The notes below the pieces were generated by a model, which saw only the letters and a program-made list of their open reading frames with translations, did not search any database and had not been told where the DNA came from. DNA of 64,000 bases, from positions 3,985,001 to 4,049,000 of the forward strand of contig NZ_JADPZX010000001.1 of the NCBI RefSeq assembly GCF_015712165.1, written 5' to 3'. Below are positions 41,832 to 50,387 of the stretch, piece after piece. The stretch is from Streptomyces spinoverrucosus (GTDB taxonomy: Bacteria > Actinomycetota > Actinomycetes > Streptomycetales > Streptomycetaceae). The position numbers were made by a program, and so were the translations under genes. Every line of letters starts with the position of its first letter. Within the stretch, counting starts at the first letter, position 1.

Positions 41832-42026
41832 GTGACTGTCTCTCTGCCGCTCGTCTTCGTCCTGGGCGTCATCGCCTGGGCCGCGATCAAGTTCCTCGGC
41901 ATCCGCCTCTGGGTCGCCGTCGTGATCGCCCTGTTCGGCTTCTGGCTCTCGCACACCTTCCTCGCCCCGGCCATCGAGTCCGGCACCCGCTCCGGAATCG
42001 ACGTCGTCAACGGCACCCGCGAATGA
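41832..42026 (+). CDS. SpdB-like small membrane protein (64 aa)
   Basis: GTG at 41832 with AGGAG. Two hydrophobic helices (LPLVFVLGVIAWAAIKFLG and LWVAVVIALFGFWLSHTFL). Spd proteins help spread an element along the mycelium. Specific homology not verified. Confidence 0.65.
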   Translation: MTVSLPLVFVLGVIAWAAIKFLGIRLWVAVVIALFGFWLSHTFLAPAIESGTRSGIDVVNGTRE

Positions 42027-42052
42027 CACCCCGACCGACAAGGAGTCCAGCC

Positions 42053-42310
42053 ATGTTCCACCCCAAGCTGCCCGACACCCCGCACGTCCCGAGCATCACC
42101 ACCCACATCCCGCAGGACCACGCCCCGGCCCCCTCCGCCGGCCGCCCGATCGCCCCGTTCGTCGGGGTCGGCGTCGGCGCGGTCACCGCCGTGGTCGCCG
42201 TCGGCGTCGTCCTCACGGCGCTCCTGGCGGCCGTCGCCGTCTCGGCCGTGTCCGTGGCCATCGCCGCCGTCGTCCTGCGCTCCCTCGTCAACGGCTCGAA
42301 CAAGCGCTGA
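42053..42310 (+). CDS. spdD: SpdD-like spread protein (85 aa)
   Basis: ATG at 42053 after AAGGAG. A Pro/His-rich N-terminus (MFHPKLPDTPHVPSITTHIP) and one long hydrophobic segment (VGVGVGAVTAVVAVGVVLTA onward). This plan matches SpdD of Streptomyces conjugative elements. Just before rep. Confidence 0.75.
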   Translation: MFHPKLPDTPHVPSITTHIPQDHAPAPSAGRPIAPFVGVGVGAVTAVVAVGVVLTALLAAVAVSAVSVAIAAVVLRSLVNGSNKR

Positions 42311-42441
42311 CCGGCCGCCGGGGCGGCAACACGCCGCCAAGCATCCCGCCGCCCCGGGGCCGTCCCTCCCGACCGCCGAATCAGCCGAAAGGAAGACCCA
42401 TCATCACCCGGCAGACTCCGCCCCCGCTGGCGGAACTCTCC

Positions 42442-43743
42442 ATGCTGGCCTCCCTCGGCACCATGCCCGAGCTGGCCCGCCAACTCTCCACCCTGGGCGG
42501 CTGCACCCGCCCCGTTCGCCTCGACGGCCACCGCACCGAGTACGCGGTCGACACCACGACCGGTGAGATCGGCGGCGTCCTGCACCACCTCGACTCCGCC
42601 GCCCTCCCCGCCGGTCAGCTCCTCGTCCGCTGCAATAACCGCCGAGCCACGCGCTGCGCGGCATGTGCCGAGACCTACCGCCGCGACACCTACCACCTGA
42701 TCACCGCCGGACTGCGCGGCGGCAAGGGCACGCCCGAACAGGTCGCCGTCCACCCTCGCGTGTTCGCCACGTTCACCGCCCCGAGCTTCGGCCCGGTCCA
42801 CAACCGCCCTTCCAGTGGACGGCCCTGCCGCTGTGGTGCCCGGCACGACGACACAGACCAGGACCTCGGCACGCCCCTCGACCCGGACACCTACGACTAC
42901 GAAGCGGCCGTGCTCTGGAACGCGCACGCCGGGGCCCTGTGGCGGCGCCTCTCCATCTACCTGCGCCGGGAAGTCGCCAAGCGCGCCGGTCTCACTCAAC
43001 GTGCCTTCCGCGACCATGCGCGCATCTCCTTCGCCAAGGTGGCCGAGTACCAGAAGCGCGGCGCGGTCCACTTTCACGCGGTCATTCGCCTGGACGGCCC
43101 GGAAGGCGGCGACACCGCGCCCCCGACCTGGGCAACAGCGGAACTGCTCAGCGATGCCATCCGTGCCGCCGCCACTGCCGCCCGCGTCCACGGACCGGTG
43201 GTCGACGGGCGGGCGCACACCTTCGCCTTCGGCCGTCAGCTCGACGTCCGCCCGATCCGCTCCGCCGACTTCGACGGCGGCCAGGAGCTGACGGAGAAGG
43301 CCGTAGCGGCGTACATCGCCAAGTACGCCACCAAAGGCGCCGAAGTGGCGACCGGAACCCTGGACCGCCCGATCCGCTTCCTCGCCGAGCTGGCCCAGAC
43401 CCGCATCTCCGACCACGCCCGCCGCCTGATCCGCACCGCCTGGACCCTCGGAGCGCGCCCCGAGCTGGCAGACCTCCGCCTGCGGGCCTGGGCCCACATG
43501 CTCGGCTTCCGCGGCCACTTCTCCACCAAGTCCCGCCGCTACTCCACCACCCTCGGCGCCCTCCGCAACGCCCGCGCCGAATGGCGCCGCGCCCAAGCCA
43601 TCCCACCCGCTCCGCAGGACGGCGAAACCACGCTCGTCCTTGCCCACTGGGTCTTCGCCGGAACCGGCCTCAGCACCGGCGAAGCCTGGCTCGCCGCATC
43701 CCTCGAACCCGCCCCCGGAACGGAAGGAGAACCGACCACATGA
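42442..43743 (+). CDS. repSA: Rolling-circle replication initiator (RepSA-type)
   Basis: 433 aa. Zinc-ribbon-like cysteines (CNNRRATRCAACAETYRRDT), an HUH-type metal motif GAVHFHAVIRLDG (His210, His212) and the tyrosine motif AYIAKYATK (Tyr291/295). It nicks the element to start replication after excision. The first standard start is the ATG at 42442, without a ribosome site; AAAGGAAG lies before two ATC codons at 42400-42405 in the same frame, so the real start may be upstream and non-standard. Confidence 0.88.
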   Translation: MLASLGTMPELARQLSTLGGCTRPVRLDGHRTEYAVDTTTGEIGGVLHHLDSAALPAGQLLVRCNNRRATRCAACAETYRRDTYHLITAGLRGGKGTPEQVAVHPRVFATFTAPSFGPVHNRPSSGRPCRCGARHDDTDQDLGTPLDPDTYDYEAAVLWNAHAGALWRRLSIYLRREVAKRAGLTQRAFRDHARISFAKVAEYQKRGAVHFHAVIRLDGPEGGDTAPPTWATAELLSDAIRAAATAARVHGPVVDGRAHTFAFGRQLDVRPIRSADFDGGQELTEKAVAAYIAKYATKGAEVATGTLDRPIRFLAELAQTRISDHARRLIRTAWTLGARPELADLRLRAWAHMLGFRGHFSTKSRRYSTTLGALRNARAEWRRAQAIPPAPQDGETTLVLAHWVFAGTGLSTGEAWLAASLEPAPGTEGEPTT

Positions 43744-43952
43744 CCGATCGCTACCTGTCCGTGGACCAGGTCGCCGAGCTGCTCGGCACGACCTCCCGTT
43801 TCCCCCGGCGGCTCATCGAGGAGCGGCGTATTCGGTACGTGAAGGTCGGCCGGTACGTCCGTATCCCGGAGAGCGCGGTTGCGGAGTACATCGCTGCTCG
43901 CACGGTCGAGCCGCTGAGGCGCCCTCGTGCCCGATACAGGAGGGCTGCCTGA
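43740..43952 (+). CDS. xis: Excisionase (Xis), HTH_17
   Basis: 70 aa: RYLSVDQVAELLGTTSRFPR, IRYVKVGRYVRIPESAVAEY, an AlpA/MerR-like winged helix. Overlaps rep by ATGA and int by TGATG, giving the rep-xis-int unit typical of AICEs. It bends the att DNA for excision. Confidence 0.92.
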   Translation: MTDRYLSVDQVAELLGTTSRFPRRLIEERRIRYVKVGRYVRIPESAVAEYIAARTVEPLRRPRARYRRAA

Positions 43953-45121
43953 TGGCCAACAGTAAGGGCAGGCGGCGCCGGTTCGGCGCGATCAGAAAGC
44001 TCCCCTCCGGCCGGTACCAGGCTCGCTATCCGGGGCCTGACGGCGTGATGCGCCCGGCGCCGTTCACCTTCGAGACGACTGCGGACGCGGATGACTGGCT
44101 CGCTGAAAAGCAGACCGAGATCCGCCGTGGAGAGTGGCGCGACCCCGAGGCCGGGGCGGTCGGCTTCCAGGCCTACGCGGACAAGTGGGTGGAGGAACGG
44201 GAGCTCGCGCCGCTGACTCGGGATCTCTACCGGTACCTCCTGGACAAGCACCTCTTCGCCTTCGCCGAGGCGGACCTGGACGAGATCACCGCGCCGCGCG
44301 TCCGTGAGTGGCGGGCGGATCGGCTGCGGACCACGAGTGCCAAGACGATGACGGCGAAGGCGTATCGGCTCCTCAAGGCCATCATGGAGACGGCCGTGGA
44401 CGACGAGCTGATCACTCGCAATCCGTGCCGAATTAAGGGCGCTGGTAAGGAGAAGGCGGCTGAACGGCGCATCGCCACCGTCGCCCAAGTGGACGTGCTC
44501 GCCAACGCTGTTGGGATGCGGTGGCGCCTGATGGTCTACCTCGGCGCCTACGGTCCTATGCGGCCGGAAGAGCTGGCCGGCCTCCGCCGCCGGGACGTCG
44601 ACGTCGACAACCTGCGCGTTCGCGTCCGCCTCGCCGAGCCTGAGCGGATGAACGGGCGACGCGTCCAGGGCGACACCAAGTCCGAGGCCGGAACCAGGAC
44701 TGTGATTCTTCCCGCGTTCCTCCGCCGGGAGCTCCGGTGGCACCTGGAGAGCTACGCCGAGCCGGGACCTGACGGGCTGGTCTTCGTCGGCGAGAAAGGC
44801 GCTCCCTTCCGGCGCAGCAGCTTCGGGCGGAAGTGGCGGAAGGCACGTGAGATCGTCGGCATGCCCGAGGGCTTCCGGTTCTACGATCTCCGGCACACCG
44901 GACACACTCTGTCCACCCGCTCAGGCGCCACGCTCAAGGACACGATGGTCCGCGCCGGCCAGTCCTCGGAGAAGGCGGCGCTGATCTACCAGCACTCCGA
45001 CGACGAGCGGCAAGAGGAGGTCGCCGCGAGCCTCGACGCCATGGTCCGGAAGGCTCGCGCCGCTGCCGCGCAGAAGAAGCCCGACGAGCCTTCTGGCACG
45101 AATCTGGCACGCGACGAGTGA
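43952..45121 (+). CDS. int: Site-specific tyrosine integrase
   Basis: 389 aa. AP2-like N-terminus (GAIRKLPSGRYQARYPGPDG), SAM-like core-binding domain (~70-150), catalytic domain with Arg in GPMRPEELAGL, the YDLRHTGHTL box and nucleophile Tyr in ALIYQHSDDE. The usual His of GHSS is Gln (AGQSS). It recombines att sites in tRNA-Gly. A 194-bp stretch is repeated at 10821-11014. The 3' end carries putative arm sites. Confidence 0.95.
   Translation: MANSKGRRRRFGAIRKLPSGRYQARYPGPDGVMRPAPFTFETTADADDWLAEKQTEIRRGEWRDPEAGAVGFQAYADKWVEERELAPLTRDLYRYLLDKHLFAFAEADLDEITAPRVREWRADRLRTTSAKTMTAKAYRLLKAIMETAVDDELITRNPCRIKGAGKEKAAERRIATVAQVDVLANAVGMRWRLMVYLGAYGPMRPEELAGLRRRDVDVDNLRVRVRLAEPERMNGRRVQGDTKSEAGTRTVILPAFLRRELRWHLESYAEPGPDGLVFVGEKGAPFRRSSFGRKWRKAREIVGMPEGFRFYDLRHTGHTLSTRSGATLKDTMVRAGQSSEKAALIYQHSDDERQEEVAASLDAMVRKARAAAAQKKPDEPSGTNLARDE
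45092..45111 (+). repeat. Putative integrase arm sites, right
   Basis: TCTGGCACG at 45092-45100 and 45103-45111, period 11, inside the last codons of int. Matches the pair at 30609-30628. Confidence 0.6.
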
Positions 45122-45138
45122 TCACTATGCGCAACAAC

Positions 45139-45165
45139 AAGGCCCAGGTCGCTGACCTGGGCCTT
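45139..45165. terminator. Bidirectional terminator between int and tRNA-Gly
   Basis: AAGGCCCAGGTC (45139-45150) pairs perfectly with GACCTGGGCCTT (45154-45165) around GCT. Serves int (plus) and tRNA (minus). Confidence 0.88.
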
Positions 45166-45168
45166 CTT

Positions 45169-45217
45169 CATGGAGCGGGTGACGAGAATCGAACTCGCGC
45201 TCTCAGCTTGGGAAGCT
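45169..45217 (-). repeat. attR inside tRNA-Gly
   Basis: 49 bases identical to 30455-30503. Covers the 3' half of the tRNA plus CCA, so integration rebuilds a full tRNA gene. Confidence 0.9.
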
Positions 45218-45244
45218 GATGTTCTACCATTAAACTACACCCGC
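45171..45244 (-). tRNA. tRNA-Gly(CCC)
   Basis: Minus strand. Acceptor GCGGGTG pairs with CACCCGC, D-arm with GGTAG, anticodon stem TCAGC/GCTGA with loop TTCCCAA (anticodon CCC), T-arm with GTTCGATTC. CCA is encoded (45171-45173). Its 3' half is the att site of the element. Confidence 0.95.
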
Positions 45245-45518
45245 GTAAGACGCCGACCGAGATCGGTGGCGGAACGCTCGCTTACTGTACCTCATCGCAG
45301 GCTCCCGGTGTTCACGCCGTGGGGCCTGCGGTCGTTCGGGGGGTGGGATGCGGCTGCGGGGCACGGGAGTTGGGGCGTACCGTGGAGAGGTGGGAGAGGG
45401 GCCGGATGGGGTCGGAGTGCCGCCTGGAGGGGCGTCCCATTCATCCCGTAATGTGGCCTTCCTCGTCAGGGCATCAGCAGCCAGACGCGGCTCTTTGGGG
45501 AAGGGACTTCAGGACTTG

Positions 45519-45677
45519 ATGGAGCGCACCGTCGTCCGTTGTGCCGATGGGCACGTGTTCACCACCGCTTCGTTCCCGATGCAGAAGGCCGAGCGCCTCG
45601 GCCCCGGTCGGCTCCTCCGCTGTCCGCGCTGCGCGCGCTTGCGCAGCGTCGTGCCGGTGGGGCTCGAGAAGCGGTAG
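45519..45677 (+). CDS. Small zinc-ribbon-like protein (52 aa)
   Basis: ATG at 45519 with AGGA five bases before. [20 protein letters not shown] and [13 protein letters not shown]: cysteines at about 8, 35 and 38 plus a histidine could bind zinc. Short conserved Streptomyces protein of unknown role. Upstream of dcd in the same direction. Confidence 0.65.
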   Translation: MERTVVRCADGHVFTTASFPMQKAERLGPGRLLRCPRCARLRSVVPVGLEKR

Positions 45678-45768
45678 AGCAGGACAGGCAGAGAGTACGG
45701 ATCTTGCCGTGGGCGCGTGGAGTCGTCGCGATTGTGGTGGCTCCGCGCGCCTTGCGTATCCTCGGGGC

Positions 45769-46344
45769 GTGCTTCTCTCAGACAAGGACATCCGGGCCGA
45801 GATCGATGCCGGGCGGGTACGGATCGATCCCTACGACGAATCCATGGTGCAGCCGTCGAGCATCGACGTGCGGCTGGATCGTTATTTCCGGGTGTTCGAG
45901 AACCACCGGTACCCGCACATCGACCCCTCCATCGAGCAGGCCGACCTGACGCGGCTGGTCGAGCCCGAGGGCGACGAGCCGTTCATCCTGCACCCCGGTG
46001 AGTTCGTGCTCGCCTCGACGTACGAGGTCATCACGCTGCCCGACGATCTCGCCTCCCGCCTGGAGGGCAAGAGCTCGCTCGGGCGGCTCGGGCTGGTCAC
46101 CCACTCCACCGCCGGGTTCATCGACCCCGGGTTCTCCGGGCACGTGACGCTGGAGCTGTCCAATCTCGCCACGCTGCCGATCAAGCTCTGGCCGGGGATG
46201 AAGATCGGCCAGCTGTGCATGTTCCGGCTCAGCTCCCCCGCCGAGTTCCCGTACGGGAGCGAGCGGTACGGGTCGCGGTACCAGGGACAGCGCGGGCCCA
46301 CCGCCTCCCGGTCCTTCCTCAATTTCCACCGGACGCAGGTCTGA
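45769..46344 (+). CDS. dcd: dCTP deaminase
   Basis: 191 aa from a GTG ([20 protein letters not shown]). Family blocks [30 protein letters not shown] (Ser/Arg/Glu active site) and [19 protein letters not shown] are intact. It makes dUTP from dCTP for thymidylate synthesis. Length normal. Confidence 0.96.
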   Translation: MLLSDKDIRAEIDAGRVRIDPYDESMVQPSSIDVRLDRYFRVFENHRYPHIDPSIEQADLTRLVEPEGDEPFILHPGEFVLASTYEVITLPDDLASRLEGKSSLGRLGLVTHSTAGFIDPGFSGHVTLELSNLATLPIKLWPGMKIGQLCMFRLSSPAEFPYGSERYGSRYQGQRGPTASRSFLNFHRTQV

Positions 46345-46357
46345 GCCCCCGACTGAC

Positions 46358-46864
46358 GTGAGTGACATGAGTGACGTACGAGAGAACCTGACCTACGAGC
46401 AGTTCGGCGTCGCCGTCCGGGAGCTCGCGCAGGCCGTCGCCGACGACGGGTACGAGCCCGACGTAGTGCTCAGCATCGCCCGCGGCGGTGTGTTCGTGGC
46501 CGGCGGGCTCGCCTACGCCCTCGACTGCAAGAACATTCATCTGGTGAACGTGGAGTTCTACACGGGCGTGGGGACCACCCTCGAGATGCCCGTGATGCTC
46601 GCCCCCGTCCCCAACGTCGTCGACTTCTCGGACAAGAAGGTCCTGATCGCCGACGACGTCGCCGACACCGGCAGGACGCTCAAGCTCGTGCGCGACTTCT
46701 GCCTCGACGCCGTCGCCGAGGTGCGCTCCGCCGTGATCTATGAGAAGTCCCACTCCCTCGTGCAGTGCGAGTACGTCTGGAAGCGCACCGACGAGTGGAT
46801 CAACTTCCCGTGGTCCGTGCAGCCGCCCGTCGTGCGGCGCGCCGGGCAGGTGCTCGACGCCTGA
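46358..46864 (+). CDS. Phosphoribosyltransferase-family protein
   Basis: 168 aa (GTG 46358; ATG 46367 is an alternative, neither with a good ribosome site). PRPP loop VLIADDVADTGRTL and N-terminal VVLSIARGGVFVAGGLA are typical of type I PRTases, close to xanthine/hypoxanthine types. Exact substrate not determined. Follows dcd. Confidence 0.88.
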   Translation: MSDMSDVRENLTYEQFGVAVRELAQAVADDGYEPDVVLSIARGGVFVAGGLAYALDCKNIHLVNVEFYTGVGTTLEMPVMLAPVPNVVDFSDKKVLIADDVADTGRTLKLVRDFCLDAVAEVRSAVIYEKSHSLVQCEYVWKRTDEWINFPWSVQPPVVRRAGQVLDA

Positions 46865-46885
46865 GGCGCCGCGTCAACGACGAGA

Positions 46886-46913
46886 GGGCCCCCGGCGGTA
46901 TCGCCGGGGGCCC
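46886..46913. terminator. Bidirectional terminator
   Basis: GGGCCCCCGGCG and CGCCGGGGGCCC pair perfectly around GTAT, between convergent genes. Confidence 0.92.
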
Positions 46914-46939
46914 TTCCCATGGGCGGCAAGAAAAGCGGA

Positions 46940-47851
46940 CTACACCGTGCCCAGCTTCACGATCGACAGCAACGCGATCAGCTGGATCGCCGACGCGCCC
47001 AGCGCCTTCGGCCACGGCAGATCGTGCGACTTGGACACCATCAGCGTCAGCAGAGCGCCGCCCGCGACCCACGTGGCCCAGCCGAGGATCTGGACGAAGG
47101 GGGCGTCGCCGCCCAGGAACATCGCGACGACCAGGCGGGGTGCGTCCGTGATGGACATGATCAGCATGGAGAGGCCGACCGTCGGCTGCCACGCCCCGTC
47201 GCCGCCGAGCTGGCGGGCCAGCGTGTGGGTCACCACGCCCAGGATGAACGCGCTGAGCACCATCGCGACGGCCGTCGTCAGGACGATCGGGATGGCGTTG
47301 GAGAGGGTGGCGTTGATCGCGTCCTCGCGGGCGCCGTCGAAGCCGAAGACCGCGATGAGGCCGTAGAGGAAGGTCACGATGAGGGCGGGGCCCCACATCG
47401 TGTAGTCGCGCATCTGGAGGAACGTCTGGTTGGGGGCCAGGACGATGCCCCTCAGCAGTTCCTTCCAGTGCAGCCGCGGCCCGGCCGGGGCGGCCGGGGC
47501 CGCGCCGGCGCGGTAGGTGTCGCCCTGGTTGTACGGGTCCTCGCCGACCGCGAAGGCCTGCGTGTGGCCCGGGTTGTTCGCGGCGTACGGGTCGTGCCCG
47601 CCCCGCTGGTACGCGCCGTCGTCGCCGAAGTACTCCGGCTCGCCGCCGCCCGGACCGCCGTAACCGCCGTTGGTCTGCGGCCAGGGGGTGTTCCCGTAGC
47701 TCTGCTGCCCGGGGTGCGGGTGCGGCTGCGGGGCCTGGGGATAGCCGTACGACGGCCCCTGCGGCGCCTGCTGTCCGTGCGGGGGGTGTTGCGGTCGCGT
47801 GTGCGGGGCGCGGTCGTTCCGGCCGCCGCGTCCGATCCTGAATCCAGCCAC
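46940..47851 (-). CDS. Yip1-domain membrane protein
   Basis: 303 aa. GTG at 47851 chosen because the family start VAGFRIGRGGRNDR begins there. N-terminal half is Gly/Pro/Gln/Tyr-rich and disordered; C-terminal half has about five helices (ALIVTFLYGLIAVFG, IVLTTAVAMVLSAFILGVVT, ...). Yip1-fold proteins are common in Streptomyces membranes; role unknown. Confidence 0.85.
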   Translation of the reverse strand: MAGFRIGRGGRNDRAPHTRPQHPPHGQQAPQGPSYGYPQAPQPHPHPGQQSYGNTPWPQTNGGYGGPGGGEPEYFGDDGAYQRGGHDPYAANNPGHTQAFAVGEDPYNQGDTYRAGAAPAAPAGPRLHWKELLRGIVLAPNQTFLQMRDYTMWGPALIVTFLYGLIAVFGFDGAREDAINATLSNAIPIVLTTAVAMVLSAFILGVVTHTLARQLGGDGAWQPTVGLSMLIMSITDAPRLVVAMFLGGDAPFVQILGWATWVAGGALLTLMVSKSHDLPWPKALGASAIQLIALLSIVKLGTV

Positions 47852-48049
47852 GTCATCGAACGTACCTGGTCTCGGAGAGCGGTGGGCCGGGCCCGGGGTT
47901 CCGGGCCCGGCTTTGCTGCCGAGCTGTGACATCCCTTACGGAGATCCGCCACGGATCCCTTACGGGGCTTACGGCACATCCGTTGCCGCGCCCTTACGGG
48001 TCGGGGGGTCCGGGACGTCGTACGCACGGAAACCGGGCAGGATGGAGCC

Positions 48050-48391
48050 ATGAGCGTAGTCAAGATCAATGTGCTGACCGTCCCCGCCGAGCAGCGGGAA
48101 GTCCTGGAGAAGCGGTTCGCCTCCCGCGCCCACGCGGTCGAGAGCTCCGACGGCTTCGAGTGGTTCGAGCTCCTGCGTCCGGTCGACGGGACCGACAACT
48201 ACCTGGTCTACACCCGCTGGCGCGACGAGGAGTCCTTCCAGGCCTGGATGGAGGGCCCGATGAAGGCGGCCCACCAGGGTGCCGGTGCGGGAGAGGGCGG
48301 GGAGGGCGGAGAGCGCCCCAAGCCCGCCGCCTCGGGCTCGACCCTGTGGTCCTTCGAGGTGGTCCAGCAGGCGGCGCCGAAGGGCGAATAG
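48050..48391 (+). CDS. Antibiotic-biosynthesis-monooxygenase (ABM) fold protein
   Basis: 113 aa dimeric ferredoxin-like fold: SVVKINVLTVPAEQREVLEK, SSDGFEWFELLRPVDGTDNY and YTRWRDEESFQAWMEGPM. Such proteins include heme-degrading and quinone-oxidising enzymes; function here not defined. Single gene with a terminator after it. Confidence 0.88.
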   Translation: MSVVKINVLTVPAEQREVLEKRFASRAHAVESSDGFEWFELLRPVDGTDNYLVYTRWRDEESFQAWMEGPMKAAHQGAGAGEGGEGGERPKPAASGSTLWSFEVVQQAAPKGE

Positions 48392-48408
48392 ACCCGGCGG
48401 AGGAGGTT

Positions 48409-48446
48409 GAACGGCCGCGGCGGGCTCCGGCTCGTCGCGGCCGTTC
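48409..48446. terminator. Hairpin after the ABM gene
   Basis: GAACGGCCGCG (48409-48419) pairs with CGCGGCCGTTC (48436-48446). Confidence 0.75.
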
Positions 48447-48543
48447 GGCTGTCGGGGTGGTTGGCGGGGAGCGGTGGTGGCGCGGCCCTCGTGGCGGCCG
48501 CCGGGCCAGCACGATGGAGGCGTTGAGCCACCGGGAGGGCACG

Positions 48544-49305
48544 GTGGCACGTACCCCCGGAGAGCCCGTGACCGACCAGGCACCGCCCGCCGACGCACCG
48601 CCCGCGCGCTACGACGACCTGCGCGCCCTCGTCTTCAACTGCACGCTCAAGCGGTCACCGGAGCGCAGCAACACTCAGGGGCTCATCGACCGCAGCGTGC
48701 GCATCATGGCGGCGCAGGGCGTCCAGGTCGACGTCGTACGCGCCGTCGACCACGACATCGCCACCGGCGTGTGGCCCGACATGACCGAACACGGCCGGCC
48801 GAGCGATGCCTGGCCGCAGCTGTACGAGAAGGTCCTGGCGGCGGACATCCTGGTGCTGGCCGGGCCGATCTGGCTCGGCGACAACAGCTCGGTCACCAAG
48901 CAGGTGATCGAACGCCTCTACGCCTGCTCCAGCCTCCTCAACGACTCGGGGCAGTACGCCTACTACGGCCGGGTCGGCGGCTGCCTGATCACCGGGAACG
49001 AGGACGGCGTCAAACACTGCGCCATGAACGTCCTCTACAGCCTCCAGCACCTCGGCTACACCGTCCCCCCGCAGGCCGACGCCGGCTGGATCGGCGAGGC
49101 CGGACCCGGGCCCTCGTACCTGGACCCCGGCTCGGGTGGCCCGGAGAACGACTTCACCAACCGCAACACCACGTTCATGACCTGGAACCTGCTGCACCTG
49201 GCGCGCCTGCTGAAGGACGCCGGAGGCATCCCCGCCTACGGCAACCAGCGCACCGCCTGGGACGCCGGCTGCCGCCGCGACTACGAGAACCCGGAGCACC
49301 GCTGA
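48544..49305 (+). CDS. NADPH-dependent FMN reductase / flavodoxin-fold protein
   Basis: About 253 aa. LRALVFNCTLKRSPERSNTQ, VLAGPIWLGDNSSVTKQVIE and GGCLITGNEDGVKHCAMNVL are the flavodoxin-like FMN reductase blocks. GTG at 48544 has GGGAGGG before it; ATG 48514 and GTG 48568 are alternatives. Role unspecified, reductive redox. Confidence 0.87.
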   Translation: MARTPGEPVTDQAPPADAPPARYDDLRALVFNCTLKRSPERSNTQGLIDRSVRIMAAQGVQVDVVRAVDHDIATGVWPDMTEHGRPSDAWPQLYEKVLAADILVLAGPIWLGDNSSVTKQVIERLYACSSLLNDSGQYAYYGRVGGCLITGNEDGVKHCAMNVLYSLQHLGYTVPPQADAGWIGEAGPGPSYLDPGSGGPENDFTNRNTTFMTWNLLHLARLLKDAGGIPAYGNQRTAWDAGCRRDYENPEHR

Positions 49306-49409
49306 CGCCGAGCCGCACCGCGTGCGCGGAAGAGCGGCCGTATCCGACCCAGCAGGCGGGGAGCGGCCATCCAGCAGTTGGACCGAGGGGCGGGTGGTGG
49401 CCCTTCCAC

Positions 49410-50174
49410 TCAGCGTGTGGTGAAGCCACCGTTGACGAAGAACACCTGGCCGTTGGCCCACCAGCCGTCGGTGAGCAGGAACTTCACCCAGGGGACGATG
49501 TACTCGATCTTCGTGAGGTCGCCGTTCATCGCCTGGGCCTTGAGGTAGGCCACGGACTCGTCGGTCTCGGCCGGGTAGAAGAAGCCGGTGTCCATGGGGC
49601 CCGGCGCGATCGAGTTGACGGAGATGTTGCGGCCGAACAGCTCCTTGGACAGGGCCCGCGTGAAGTCCTCGACCGGGGCCTTGCTGCCGGCGTAGACCGA
49701 GTACTCGCCGGTGTAGCCGGCCAGCAGGGAGGTGATGATGGTCAGGATCTTGCCGCCGTCCTCGATCCGCTTCGCGGCTTCCTTCATGACGAAGAAGGCG
49801 GCCTTGGCGTTCACCGCGAACATCCGGTCGTACTCGTCGGGGGTCACCTCGACGAGGGGCTTCTTGATGACCATGCCGGCCGTGTTCACGCTCGCGTGCA
49901 GCGCGCCGAAGCGGTCGACGACCTCGTCGAAGACCCGCTCGACCTGGTCGGGCCGCGTGAGGTCGCCCTGCAGGGAGAACGCCTCACCGCCCGCCGAGGT
50001 GATCTCGTCGACCACGGACTGTGCCTTGGCGGCCGAGGACTCGCTGTTGTAGTGCACGGCGATCCTGGCACCCGCGTCGGCGAGGGTACGGCTGATCAGC
50101 GCGCCCAGGTTGCGGGAGGCACCGCCCACGAAGACGGGCTTGCCTCGCAGTGTGTTGGGGACTGCGGTGGTCAT
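49410..50174 (-). CDS. Short-chain dehydrogenase/reductase
   Basis: 254 aa SDR. Cofactor loop is GGASRNLGALISRTL (the usual TGxxxGIG is altered to VGGASRNLG); NTAG, catalytic Ser in ITSLLAG and Y-x3-K in YAGSKAPVEDF are present, with PGPMDTGFF. ATG at 50174. Substrate unknown. Confidence 0.9.
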   Translation of the reverse strand: MTTAVPNTLRGKPVFVGGASRNLGALISRTLADAGARIAVHYNSESSAAKAQSVVDEITSAGGEAFSLQGDLTRPDQVERVFDEVVDRFGALHASVNTAGMVIKKPLVEVTPDEYDRMFAVNAKAAFFVMKEAAKRIEDGGKILTIITSLLAGYTGEYSVYAGSKAPVEDFTRALSKELFGRNISVNSIAPGPMDTGFFYPAETDESVAYLKAQAMNGDLTKIEYIVPWVKFLLTDGWWANGQVFFVNGGFTTR

Positions 50175-50387
50175 GGGAGTACTCCTTGCTCGCTGGTCCT
50201 CGGTGGTGGGGAAGGACGTCAGGGAGTCAGGCCCTGTTCTCTCTTCGATTCTGCGCCGGAGCCCGGTGCCCGGCGCAACAGGAAGGTCCGGGGCGGGCCA
50301 CAGGCGATTTCTGTGGCCGTGGGGTGCCGACCGGGGCCGCCTTGGTCAGACTGGGACATACGACCGCAGCGGGCGGGAGAACGGTCG

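Larger units (their letters stand above)
30455..45217. mobile_element. Integrative conjugative element (pSAM2/AICE type) in tRNA-Gly
   Basis: Bounded by 49-bp identical att repeats (30455-30503, 45169-45217). The right end carries int, xis, rep, Spd genes and FtsK-like tra on the plus strand. The middle holds two GntR regulators with operators, an ATPase-type regulator and a DUF1152 gene. The left end has cargo genes and an IS481-family insertion. All functions needed for excision, rolling-circle replication and septal transfer of double-stranded DNA appear intact, so it may be mobile. Confidence 0.9.

Noticed and set aside
48474..50387. Long N-terminal extension of the SpoIIE-like protein
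   Set aside because: The frame is open but overlaps two real genes (FMN reductase, SDR); homology starts near 50394.
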